6,287 nt of DNA from an uncultured Gammaproteobacteria bacterium (GTDB lineage Bacteria; Pseudomonadota; Gammaproteobacteria; Pseudomonadales; Azotimanducaceae_A). The notes under the pieces were generated by a model. The model searched no databases and was not told the origin of the DNA. It was given only the letters and a program-made list of their open reading frames with translations. Below, one piece after another: positions 1-6,287 of this stretch. Position 1 is the stretch's first letter. Each line of letters begins with the position of its first letter. The stretch covers positions 1 to 6,287 of the forward strand of contig CAJWZG010000164.1 in NCBI GenBank assembly GCA_913049565.1. Direction: 5' to 3'. A program made the translations under genes and the position numbers.

Positions 1-684
1 CAAAAAGCGTTTTACTCGACCATCATCCAGGCCCGGATTCGTTTGCCGCTTAACTGCCTGCTTTCCTGGTTTTAGCGACGGGTCGGAAAAATTTTGCAGA
101 TGGGTCAGAGCGGCTGGCCACTGGGATCCATAGACAAAATCAAACTCAGCGTCTCCAGAATGACTGGCAATAGCGCCCCAGACGTTCGGGTACGCCATAC
201 CCAGACGCATGGCGCCATATCCGCCAGAGGACTTACCAAAACAGCCTCGGTGGGCGGGTTCTGCCAAGGTTCGAAATTCTCTGTCGACGAATGGCACCAG
301 CTCTTGGTTGAGATAATCTGCATAGCGACCAATGGCCGAAGAGTTAATGTACTGATTGCCGCCCAATCCAGTAAAACAGTCCGGCATCACTACGATAACG
401 GGCGGCATTTTTTTGGTAGTAATTAGCCGATCGAGTTTCTCGGCAAGATTTTCATCAAAGTTGCGCCAGTTAAGGTGCGCCAAACCGCTGCCGGTAAAAG
501 CAGCCAAATCGTAAAGCGTAATGAAACGCTTATGGGCATGGCGAGTGCTGTCGTATGCTGCGGGTAAATAGATAGAGACTTTGCGCAGGTGCGGGTCGCC
601 CAATGGATTGTCTCTGAGAATCGCTGAATCATGAATCAGCGTGACGATTCGGCCATTAGTGGACGAGTTTGAGACTGCAGTCAT
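1..684 (-). CDS. Alpha/beta-hydrolase-fold putative esterase (partial, C-terminus beyond the left edge)
   Basis: Reading leftward from the ATG at 684, the frame stays open for 228 codons to base 1, so the gene is cut by the window. The protein resembles the putative esterase family (PF00756: esterase D, enterochelin esterase and mycolyltransferase relatives), serine hydrolases that cleave ester bonds. Visible signs are a family-like 'VRKVSIYLP'-type strand (HLRKVSIYLP, residues 32-41), the segment VVMPDCFTGLGGNQY (98-112), and the nucleophile elbow GKSSGGYGA (150-158), which fits GxSxG with Ser152 as nucleophile. A following HSGD (175-178) is also typical. The Asp and His of the triad should lie in the missing part; relatives are usually around 300 residues. 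No signal peptide is seen, so it is probably cytoplasmic. The start is supported by AAGGG at 691-695, six bases upstream; a nearby ATG further upstream meets a stop at once. Substrate unknown. Family call firm. Confidence 0.88.
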   Translation of the reverse strand, partial: MTAVSNSSTNGRIVTLIHDSAILRDNPLGDPHLRKVSIYLPAAYDSTRHAHKRFITLYDLAAFTGSGLAHLNWRNFDENLAEKLDRLITTKKMPPVIVVMPDCFTGLGGNQYINSSAIGRYADYLNQELVPFVDREFRTLAEPAHRGCFGKSSGGYGAMRLGMAYPNVWGAIASHSGDAEFDFVYGSQWPAALTHLQNFSDPSLKPGKQAVKRQTNPGLDDGRVKRFL

Positions 685-834
685 ATCGATCCCTTGTGCA
701 TAGGTTCTGGTGGTAGGTTGCTAGCTAAGGCATATCGTCGTGCACCTAGCGCCCCCATGATTATAGTTTTGTTCAACGAAGAAAAATTGGGATTTGGGCA
801 TGAAAACGATCAATGAACAGCGGATAGAAACGGG
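685..834. promoter_or_regulatory. Divergent intergenic region between esterase and cytochrome c genes
   Basis: This 150-base gap separates two genes transcribed away from each other, so it must hold the promoters of the esterase and of the cytochrome-led operon. On the minus strand a perfect TATAAT lies at 765-760, about 76 bases before the esterase start, but no good -35 box sits at the right distance. On the plus strand TATAGT at 762-767 overlaps it almost completely, also without a convincing -35 box. I see no strong operator palindrome; GCTAGC near 720 is short and may be chance. Promoter identity is inferred from position and -10 similarity only. Confidence 0.35.
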
Positions 835-1512
835 ATGCACATCTCAGACAGGCAGCGTTTAAAAAGTCTAGCCCATGGCGCGGTGTCGGTGATGTTATCG
901 ATAGCGGCCCTGAGCTTACATCAGGCAGTCTGGGCGGCTGGTAGCGCCGATGTAGGACAACGACTGTATCCGGTTTGTACCGCTTGTCATGGGGTATCAG
1001 GCCAGGGTAATCGTGCGATGGGAGCCCCGAAAATTTCCGGTCAACAGTCTGCTTACCTACTCAAGCAGCTACAAAATTTTCAGTCGGGTATAAGAGGCGC
1101 TGCGCCTGGAGACGCTAAGGGGCGCCAGATGGCAGCGATGTCGAGAGGACCGCAGTTGTCCTCAGAAAAAGCGTTGAACGATCTTGTGGCCTACATAATT
1201 TCTTTGCCGAACAACCAACCATTGCAGACGATTAGCGGTGATACAAAGCGAGGTCAAGAGCTCTACGCTTCCTGCGTAAGCTGTCACGGCGAAGCCGCGC
1301 AGGGGCTAGAGATGATGGCCGCGCCGCGTTTGTCCGGGCAAAACGACTGGTATTTACTGGCACAGCTACAAAAATTCGCCGCGGGCAAACGCGGCTACCA
1401 CGCAAGTGACCATGGAGGGCGGCAGATGAAAGCGATGTCTGTAGTGTTGCAAAAACCTGCTGACTACTTGGACGTTGTGGCTTATATCAACACGCTCTCG
1501 CCGGAATCATGA
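835..1512 (+). CDS. Exported diheme cytochrome c (cytochrome c4/c553-like)
   Basis: The 225-residue protein has two tandem class I cytochrome c domains and should be a periplasmic electron carrier. An N-terminal signal peptide is clear: Arg/Lys at residues 6, 8 and 10, a hydrophobic stretch at about 16-29, and a likely cleavage after the Ala of AVWA (34) or the next residue. Heme-attachment motifs are CTACH (48-52) and CVSCH (147-151). Each is followed by a matching GAPKISGQ or AAPRLSGQ segment (63-70, 162-169) and a GRQM segment whose Met (99 or 102; 198 or 201) is the likely distal heme ligand. The length and the two-domain pattern fit the c4 family (about 190-210 mature residues). It is the first gene of the presumed operon and stops 16 bases before alr. 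The ribosome site before ATG 835 is weak (GGATAGAAACGGG), but no in-frame upstream start exists nearby. Its redox partner is not visible here. Confidence 0.92.
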   Translation: MHISDRQRLKSLAHGAVSVMLSIAALSLHQAVWAAGSADVGQRLYPVCTACHGVSGQGNRAMGAPKISGQQSAYLLKQLQNFQSGIRGAAPGDAKGRQMAAMSRGPQLSSEKALNDLVAYIISLPNNQPLQTISGDTKRGQELYASCVSCHGEAAQGLEMMAAPRLSGQNDWYLLAQLQKFAAGKRGYHASDHGGRQMKAMSVVLQKPADYLDVVAYINTLSPES

Positions 1513-1528
1513 AGAGGCTATACAGATC

Positions 1529-2647
1529 ATGACGACGCCGCGCCTGCAGGTTGATTTAGATGCATTAGCTCAGAATTTCCACCGTTTGCGCCAACGTAAT
1601 GGAGAATCAGTGGCCTTTGACCAAGCCGCAGCGGTGGTGAAAGCTAACGCTTATGGATTAGGGCTAGAAGCGGTTTCTACGCGTCTGTGGCATGAGGGTT
1701 GTCGGCGCTTTTTTGTGGCTTTCGCTGAAGAGGGTCGCCAGCTAAGGGCGCTTTTACCCGCTGCTAAGATTTACGTTTTGTTAGGGCCAACGCACGAGAG
1801 TCTTCATACGTGTATCACCGAAAATTTGATTCCGGTCCTGAACACACCTGAACAGTGCTCCCGATGGTCTGCTTGCTCGGGTGCGGGTGCGGCGGCCCTG
1901 CATATTGATACCGGCATGCAACGGCTCGGCCTGGCTTTTGACTATAATTTTGACACGCTACCACCACTGCAAATTGAACTTGTGATGAGTCACTTTGCGC
2001 GCGCTGACGAATACAGTGACCCGATGCGCCGTCAGCAGCAAGAGCGTTTTGGCGTCTGTGCATCGGCCCTTCAAGACCGCTTTCCGAGTGCACTGTTGAG
2101 TCTGAACAACAGTGCCGGAGTACTAGCGGATCAGCATGACGGCGATTTGCTTGAACAGCCATGGCGGGAACCTAGGATAGATCGGCTTGGCATAGCGCTT
2201 TATGGCGTCAATCCGCACACCGAGTTTAGCTCTGCGCCAGCGGCTCTTCCGATGACGACGGTGGCGACATTGCAGGCTCAAGTATTGCAGGTCCGCAGGG
2301 TGGAGCCAGGCATGATGGTAGGTTACGGCAGCACTTACGAGATACGCGAGCGAGGCCGGTTGGCAACGGTTGGCATTGGTTATGCGGACGGCGTACCCCG
2401 GTTACTGTCGAATCGAGGCGATGTCTTGCTCAGAAGCCAGCGATTGCCGATCGTAGGCCGCGTAAGCATGGACTCGCTGGTTGTCGAACTTGCCGACAGC
2501 ACTCTGGCTGACTGCAAAATTGCCGAGGGAGATTGGGTAGAGGTATTCGGCCCCAATTTGCCCGTTGAGGAAGTCGCCGCTCATGCCCAAACTATTGCTT
2601 ATGAAGTGTTTACAGGGTTGGGAACTCGCATTGAACGGCTGTCATAA
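1529..2647 (+). CDS. alr: Alanine racemase, PLP-dependent
   Basis: Interconverts L- and D-alanine, supplying D-alanine for peptidoglycan or for alanine catabolism. From ATG 1529 it is 372 residues, normal for the family. The N-terminal barrel carries AVVKANAYGLG (35-45) with PLP-binding Lys38, IDTGMQRLG (126-134), SHFA (154-157), SLNNSAG (191-197) and RLGIALYG (219-226). The C-terminal domain has VGYGSTY (264-270) with Tyr266 as the second catalytic base, then GIGYADGVPR (282-291) and GRVSMDSL (310-317). Two variants stand out: Leu replaces the usual His in KANAYGHG, and His125 stands where many members have a carbamylated Lys two residues before DTGM. A TTG at 1475 would extend the frame into the cytochrome gene, but the extra 18 residues (MWLISTRSRRN and onward) do not look like the family. 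ATG 1529 with GAAGAGG at 1511-1517 is preferred. Whether this is the biosynthetic or a catabolic (dadX-type) copy cannot be told. Confidence 0.93.
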   Translation: MTTPRLQVDLDALAQNFHRLRQRNGESVAFDQAAAVVKANAYGLGLEAVSTRLWHEGCRRFFVAFAEEGRQLRALLPAAKIYVLLGPTHESLHTCITENLIPVLNTPEQCSRWSACSGAGAAALHIDTGMQRLGLAFDYNFDTLPPLQIELVMSHFARADEYSDPMRRQQQERFGVCASALQDRFPSALLSLNNSAGVLADQHDGDLLEQPWREPRIDRLGIALYGVNPHTEFSSAPAALPMTTVATLQAQVLQVRRVEPGMMVGYGSTYEIRERGRLATVGIGYADGVPRLLSNRGDVLLRSQRLPIVGRVSMDSLVVELADSTLADCKIAEGDWVEVFGPNLPVEEVAAHAQTIAYEVFTGLGTRIERLS

Positions 2648-2683
2648 TCCAATAAATGAGTTCTTGAATTCCATGGCTAACGA

Positions 2684-2690
2684 GGGGGAG
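2684..2690 (+). promoter_or_regulatory. Strong ribosome binding site of the dehydrogenase gene
   Basis: The purine run GGGGGAG sits four bases before ATG 2695. It is the strongest Shine-Dalgarno match in the presumed operon and fixes the start of the dehydrogenase. The 47-base gap after alr shows no hairpin with a T tract, so read-through transcription from alr is likely. Confidence 0.6.
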
Positions 2691-2694
2691 ATAT

Positions 2695-3507
2695 ATGACC
2701 ACATCGATTAATGCAGAAGGAGTACTTGCGGGGAAAGTTGCGGTTATAACTGGGGCGAGCCGAGGCATCGGCGATGCATTAGCGCGACGCTACGCGATGG
2801 AGGGAGCAAAGGTTGTTGTCTCTGCACGTACTGTAGCTGAAGGCGACCACTATTTGCCGGGATCGATCAATGAAACGGTTGCCGATATTGTCGCTGCAGG
2901 GGGTGAGGCATTAGCGGTGAAGGCGGATCTTGCGCTTGCGGAAGACCGTCAAAATTTAGTCGATACAGCGCTTCAAGCGTATGGGGCCATCGACATCTTG
3001 GTGAATAACGCCGCCATTACCTACTTTATCCCTGTGGCAGATTTTCCTGAAAAGCGATTCCGTCTGATGATGGACGTTCAGGTATGGGCGCCCTTTGAGT
3101 TGGCTCAGCTGGTCCTGCCGGGTATGCAAGAGCGAGGCTCAGGCTGGATCCTTAATGTTTCTTCTCATGCTGCTATCCATCCCGAAAAAGAGATGCCCGG
3201 AAAAGGCGGCACTGTATATGGCATGTGCAAGGCCGCGTTAGAGCGCTTTACTACGGGGTTGGCTCAGGAAGTGTTCGATGACGGCATTGGGGTCAATGTG
3301 ATATCTCCGGGATTGGTAGCGACTCCGGGCGTTATGCATCACAAGCTGATCAATGAGAGTAACGAGGATCGGGTAACGCCAGTCGAGCATATGGCTGAGG
3401 CCTGCTTGCGCTTATGTCATGGCGACCCCGCAGCACTCACAGCCCGTATCGATTATGCTGATTCAGTGATGGAGGAATTCTCGCTAAGCGCTCCAACATT
3501 GATCTAG
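2695..3507 (+). CDS. Short-chain dehydrogenase/reductase, HSDL2-like
   Basis: A 270-residue classical SDR that uses NAD(P)H to oxidise an alcohol or reduce a carbonyl; the substrate is not readable. It has the nucleotide-binding TGASRGIG (19-26), VKADL (75-79), NNAA (104-107), the active-site Ser of NVSSHAA (Ser157) and YGMCK (Tyr175, Lys179). The stretch LPGSINETVADIVAAGG (54-70) and the longer loop between the catalytic Ser and Tyr (18 residues rather than about 13) recall the HSDL2-like branch; the SCP2 lipid-binding domain of some members is absent. The SDR tetrad Asn, expected in the helix after NNAA, appears to be Gln129 (DVQVWAPF), an unusual change. The gene sits 47 bases after alr and 32 bases before the aminotransferase, suggesting it handles a carbonyl or alcohol linked to that enzyme. 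This link is inference. Confidence 0.88.
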   Translation: MTTSINAEGVLAGKVAVITGASRGIGDALARRYAMEGAKVVVSARTVAEGDHYLPGSINETVADIVAAGGEALAVKADLALAEDRQNLVDTALQAYGAIDILVNNAAITYFIPVADFPEKRFRLMMDVQVWAPFELAQLVLPGMQERGSGWILNVSSHAAIHPEKEMPGKGGTVYGMCKAALERFTTGLAQEVFDDGIGVNVISPGLVATPGVMHHKLINESNEDRVTPVEHMAEACLRLCHGDPAALTARIDYADSVMEEFSLSAPTLI

Positions 3508-3539
3508 ATTGACATAGCTCGACTAATGAGAGGCACGAC

Positions 3540-4952
3540 ATGGTAGAGATTTCCAGATACGCGACACACAACGAATACCCAAGCGTTACCGTTGAGGGAA
3601 TGGACTTGCAGCATCTGTTGCATCCATCAACTAATCTTGCTCAACACCAGCAGCATGGCCCCATGGTTTTGGAGAGTGCTAATGGAGTTTACGTCACCGA
3701 CAACCACGGTAAGCAGTACCTAGAAGGCATGGCGGGTTTGTGGTGTACGGCGATTGGCTACGGGCAGGAGGAACTCGCCAAAGTTGCCTACGAGCAAATG
3801 GTTAAGCTTAACTACTCCCAACTGTTCGCGGGCCGGACCAATGAACCGTCAGTGTTGTTAGCAGACAAGCTAAAAAAAATGGCTCCTTTCGATGCCGGCC
3901 GAGTGTTTTTTGGCCTCTCGGGTAGTGACGCCAACGATACCCAAATGAAACTGATCTGGTACTACAACAACGCGATCGGAAAGCCAGAAAAAAAGAAAAT
4001 CATTTCGCGCAAGCGTGGCTACCACGGCGTCACAGTGGCTAGCGGGTCTTTGACGGGGTTGCCGCCGTTCCACAAGGCATTTGATTTACCTATGGCAGGT
4101 GTCCTGCACACGACGTCGCCACACTATTACAGTGAGGGTCGTCCCGGGGAAAGCGAGTCGGATTTTTTGCAGCGGTTGGTCGATGACTTGGAGCAGATGA
4201 TCACGCATGAAGGTTCAGACACCGTAGCCGCCTTTATCGCAGAGCCGATTATGGGAGCTGGTGGTGTCATCGTGCCGCCAGAAAATTACTTTCCACGCGT
4301 GCAACAGGTGCTGGATAAATATGACATTGCGTTTATAGACGATGAAGTGATTTGCGGGTTTGGCCGCACGGGTAATCCTTTTGGCGCGCAAACCATGGAC
4401 ATTAGGCCGACAACAATGAGCATTGCCAAAGCGCTGTCCTCCGCCTATCTGCCAATCAGTGCAGTTTTGCTGCCTGAATACATGTATGAAGCGTTTGCAG
4501 ATCAATCAAGTGAACTGGGAAATTTCGCGCACGGGTTTACCTACTCTGGTCATCCAGTTTGTGCGGCTGTAGCGTTGAGGAATCTAGAGCTCATGGAGGA
4601 AATGGATTTGTTTGCGCACTCGCAATCGATGGGGTCGCTGTTGCAGCAAAGACTGCAGCAATTTGTTGGGCACCCTATTGTCGGCGAAGTACGCGGCAAA
4701 GGGCTGATTGCTGCTCTAGAGCTAGTTCGCTGTGCTGATCCTAGAACGCCCTTTCAACCCAGTGACGGTGTGGGAGCATTTTGCTCGAACGCCTGCCACG
4801 AGGCTGGGCTGGTGCTGCGCAACTTGGGTGATTCGATTGCGATTTGTCCGCCGTTGATTATTAGCGAGGGGCAAATTGATGAACTTGCGGCGAAACTTGC
4901 CATCGCTCTCGATCAAACTCTTGAATGGGTAAAAAAGCAGGGTTTGATTTAG
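3540..4952 (+). CDS. Class III (omega) aminotransferase, PLP-dependent
   Basis: A 470-residue cytoplasmic fold type I enzyme that moves an amino group from an amine, omega-amino acid or similar donor, most often to pyruvate. Motifs in order: HPSTNL (28-33), GMAGLWCT (63-70) with the Trp that lines the substrate pocket in omega-transaminases, GLSGSDAND (125-133) for cofactor phosphate, RGYHG (159-163) whose Tyr stacks on [12 protein letters not shown] (234-242), [12 protein letters not shown] (267-278) with Asp268 for the pyridine nitrogen, IAKALSS (295-301) with Lys297 as the PLP lysine, and HGFTYSGHP (331-339). LRNLGD (426-431) may hold the mobile Arg that binds carboxylates. The overall look is closest to omega-amino acid:pyruvate and fumonisin-type (FumI-like) aminotransferases, but the substrate is unknown. 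GAGAGG at 3528-3533 supports ATG 3540; an internal ATG at 3600 is less likely. It is the last intact gene of the presumed operon. Confidence 0.92.
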   Translation: MVEISRYATHNEYPSVTVEGMDLQHLLHPSTNLAQHQQHGPMVLESANGVYVTDNHGKQYLEGMAGLWCTAIGYGQEELAKVAYEQMVKLNYSQLFAGRTNEPSVLLADKLKKMAPFDAGRVFFGLSGSDANDTQMKLIWYYNNAIGKPEKKKIISRKRGYHGVTVASGSLTGLPPFHKAFDLPMAGVLHTTSPHYYSEGRPGESESDFLQRLVDDLEQMITHEGSDTVAAFIAEPIMGAGGVIVPPENYFPRVQQVLDKYDIAFIDDEVICGFGRTGNPFGAQTMDIRPTTMSIAKALSSAYLPISAVLLPEYMYEAFADQSSELGNFAHGFTYSGHPVCAAVALRNLELMEEMDLFAHSQSMGSLLQQRLQQFVGHPIVGEVRGKGLIAALELVRCADPRTPFQPSDGVGAFCSNACHEAGLVLRNLGDSIAICPPLIISEGQIDELAAKLAIALDQTLEWVKKQGLI

Positions 4953-4967
4953 ATCTCTCCAAGACAA

Positions 4968-5217
4968 TTAAGTTCCATCGGTCGAGAGGCCTAGATCCCA
5001 CATCCCTGTCTCCAAGCTGTAGATGTAACCATGCAGCTTAAGGGGTGTGCTCTGAGCCCACGCCGCTTTGTTGGCCCCGCTGTTCGCTAGGTTACGCAGT
5101 TGAGGCCAGGGTACATTTCGCGCATTGACGGTAGACGCTCGGCTTCAGGTGGTTGAGCTAAACCTTCTTGCTGACCTGCGTACCGCACCGTTTCTAGTTG
5201 AGTCGATCATCCATTAG
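4968..5217 (-). pseudogene. Decayed remnant of a beta-carbonic anhydrase (second half only, frameshifted)
   Basis: This lies in the 319-base stretch without an intact gene (4953-5271). Read leftward, three pieces in different frames line up in order with the second half of beta-carbonic anhydrases such as E. coli Can. Piece one, at 5217-5200, reads LMDDRL, matching the family's GLIDNWL. Piece two, from 5206 to about 5114, includes LETVR and PEAERLPSMREM, matching the L..IR helix and the R..RL.ELNV region. Piece three, from 5114 to the TAA at 4970-4968, includes QLRNLANS, AAW and PLKLHGYIYSLETGMWDLG, matching QVxNL, SAW and the strand IHGWxYxxxxGLLxDL. Frames change twice, stops interrupt each other frame, and the zinc ligands (CxDSR, HxxC) of the first half are absent. 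It cannot encode a working enzyme. The identification is by eye from remembered family sequence and has not been aligned. It converges on the aminotransferase gene. Confidence 0.68.
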
Positions 5218-5283
5218 GTTGTTTCCGTCTCAGCTAACGCGATATCGGTTAACATAGGAATCATTTAGCTGATGGGGCATGTC

Positions 5284-6287
5284 ATGCACCTTGTACCAGA
5301 TTTTGACTTCGGGCACGGGGAAACTATTGCCCAGTTGAGGGACAGTGTCGCGCGTTTTTGCGCTACCGAGTTGGCGCCAAGAGCTGCCGATATAGACCGG
5401 GACAATGAGTTTCCACGCGACCTGTGGCCCCGCCTCGGCGAACTCGGCTTGCTAGGGATCACGGTACCCGCCGAGTACGGTGGTGTGGATATGGGCTATC
5501 TGGCCCATACAGTAGCGCTTGAAGAAATCAGCCGAGCCTCAGGTTCGGTAGGCCTTTCGTACGGCGCTCACTCCAATTTATGCGTCAACCAGATCGTGCG
5601 TTTTGGTTCTGAGGAACAGCGGCAAAAATACCTGCCAAAGCTGGTCTCCGGTGACTATTTAGGCGCTCTCGCTATGAGCGAACCGGGATCGGGTTCCGAT
5701 GTCGTCAGTTTGAGCCTGCGGGCGACCGATGACGGTGATGACTATGTTCTTAACGGTAATAAAATGTGGATTACGAACGGTCCAGGGGCCGACGTCTTGG
5801 TGGTTTATGCCACTGTCGACCCCGCCCTGGGATCAAAGGGCATCACTGCATTCCTTGTGGAAAAAGGAATGGATGGTTTTAGCGCTGGCAAGAAGCTCGA
5901 TAAAATGGGCATGCGCGGATCTGACACTGCAGAATTAATTTTCGAGGATTGTCGTATACCAAAGCGTCAAATTCTTGGCAAAGTTGGTCAGGGCGTCAGT
6001 ATTCTTATGAGTGGGTTAGACTTCGAGCGCGTGGTGCTTGCCGGTGGGGCGCTAGGACTTAGTCGCGCCGCTCTTGATGTAGCAATGCCGTACGTCCATG
6101 AGCGCCAACAGTTCGGGAAGTCTATCGGCGAGTTTCAACTTATGCAGGCAAAAATTGCTGACATGTATACGGAGACAAATGCTGCTAGAGCCTATGTTTA
6201 CGCCGTCGCAGCGGCATGTGACGCGGATCGAACCACGCGCATCGACGCCGCTGGATGTATTTTGTACGCCGCTGAACGGGCTACCCA
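5284..6287 (+). CDS. liuA/ivd: Isovaleryl-CoA dehydrogenase (partial, C-terminus beyond the right edge)
   Basis: FAD-dependent acyl-CoA dehydrogenase converting isovaleryl-CoA to 3-methylcrotonyl-CoA in leucine breakdown, passing electrons to electron-transfer flavoprotein. The open frame runs to the edge, about 334 codons from ATG 5284; the family has about 390, so roughly 55 are missing. Family signatures are [42 protein letters not shown] (flavin-binding), [23 protein letters not shown] and [19 protein letters not shown]. The last contains Glu248, the position of the catalytic base specific to isovaleryl-CoA dehydrogenases, which separates it from most short-chain acyl-CoA dehydrogenases. 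Further on are [20 protein letters not shown] residues ([15 protein letters not shown]) and a [10 protein letters not shown] helix. Two starts are possible: ATG 5284 (GGGG at 5274-5277, six-base spacing, protein begins [10 protein letters not shown]) or ATG 5272 (AGGAA at 5256-5260, eleven-base spacing). I prefer 5284. It probably begins a liu operon continuing rightward. Confidence 0.93.
   Translation, partial: MHLVPDFDFGHGETIAQLRDSVARFCATELAPRAADIDRDNEFPRDLWPRLGELGLLGITVPAEYGGVDMGYLAHTVALEEISRASGSVGLSYGAHSNLCVNQIVRFGSEEQRQKYLPKLVSGDYLGALAMSEPGSGSDVVSLSLRATDDGDDYVLNGNKMWITNGPGADVLVVYATVDPALGSKGITAFLVEKGMDGFSAGKKLDKMGMRGSDTAELIFEDCRIPKRQILGKVGQGVSILMSGLDFERVVLAGGALGLSRAALDVAMPYVHERQQFGKSIGEFQLMQAKIADMYTETNAARAYVYAVAAACDADRTTRIDAAGCILYAAERAT

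Noticed and set aside
94..426. Plus-strand open frame of 110 codons opposite the esterase gene.
   Set aside because: It is antisense to a convincing esterase frame with family motifs and has no recognisable protein features of its own.
800..862. Short 20-codon frame starting at ATG 800 and overlapping the cytochrome start, possibly a leader peptide.
   Set aside because: No clear ribosome site, no regulatory codon run and no attenuator-like hairpin; probably chance.
934..1500. Repeated DNA within the cytochrome gene as a possible mobile or tandem repeat.
   Set aside because: The similarity is at protein level and reflects the two homologous heme domains normal in diheme cytochromes of this type.
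1475..1528. TTG-initiated extension of alanine racemase overlapping the cytochrome gene.
   Set aside because: The extra 18 residues are out-of-frame cytochrome sequence and the normal family N-terminus begins at ATG 1529 with a ribosome site.
5014..5039. Inverted repeat AAGCTG...CAGCTT with a 14-base loop, a possible terminator after the aminotransferase gene.
   Set aside because: The stem is short, no T tract follows on the plus strand, and it lies inside the conserved part of the carbonic anhydrase remnant, so it is more likely leftover coding sequence.
5265..5462. Minus-strand frame of 65 codons over the beginning of the isovaleryl-CoA dehydrogenase gene.
   Set aside because: It is a shadow of the well-supported plus-strand gene. 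I also considered it as the lost first half of the carbonic anhydrase, but it lacks CxDSR and HxxC motifs.

Overview
The window comes from a bacterial chromosome of roughly balanced GC and dense coding. The gene set points to an aerobic proteobacterium: an exported two-heme cytochrome c, an isovaleryl-CoA dehydrogenase of the proteobacterial type, and a class III omega-aminotransferase. I cannot place it more narrowly. A marine gammaproteobacterium is a reasonable guess, although the alanine racemase has motif variants I associate with alphaproteobacteria. No phage, insertion sequence, CRISPR array, tRNA or rRNA is visible.

Layout. Positions 1-684 (minus strand) hold the first 228 codons of an alpha/beta-fold esterase that runs off the left edge. 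A 150-base divergent intergenic region follows. Positions 835-4952 carry four closely spaced plus-strand genes: a diheme cytochrome c, an alanine racemase (alr), a short-chain dehydrogenase/reductase and a class III aminotransferase. The gaps are 16, 47 and 32 bases, so they look like one operon. Positions 4953-5271 contain no intact gene. On the minus strand this stretch holds the frameshifted remains of the second half of a beta-carbonic anhydrase. From 5284 (or 5272) to the right edge is the first part of an isovaleryl-CoA dehydrogenase gene (plus strand).

How the genes may work together. The aminotransferase probably moves an amino group from an amine or omega-amino acid to pyruvate, giving L-alanine and an aldehyde or ketone. 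The neighbouring dehydrogenase could act on such a carbonyl or the matching alcohol. Alanine racemase could turn L-alanine into D-alanine for the cell wall or for oxidation by a D-amino acid dehydrogenase, and the periplasmic cytochrome would carry electrons. This pathway is inferred from gene order; no substrate can be read from the sequence. Isovaleryl-CoA dehydrogenase belongs to leucine breakdown and probably starts a separate liu-type operon to the right.

The main unexpected item is the carbonic anhydrase relic at about 4968-5217. I found no clearly new biological system; the rest is ordinary metabolism with a few residue-level oddities in the alanine racemase and the dehydrogenase.
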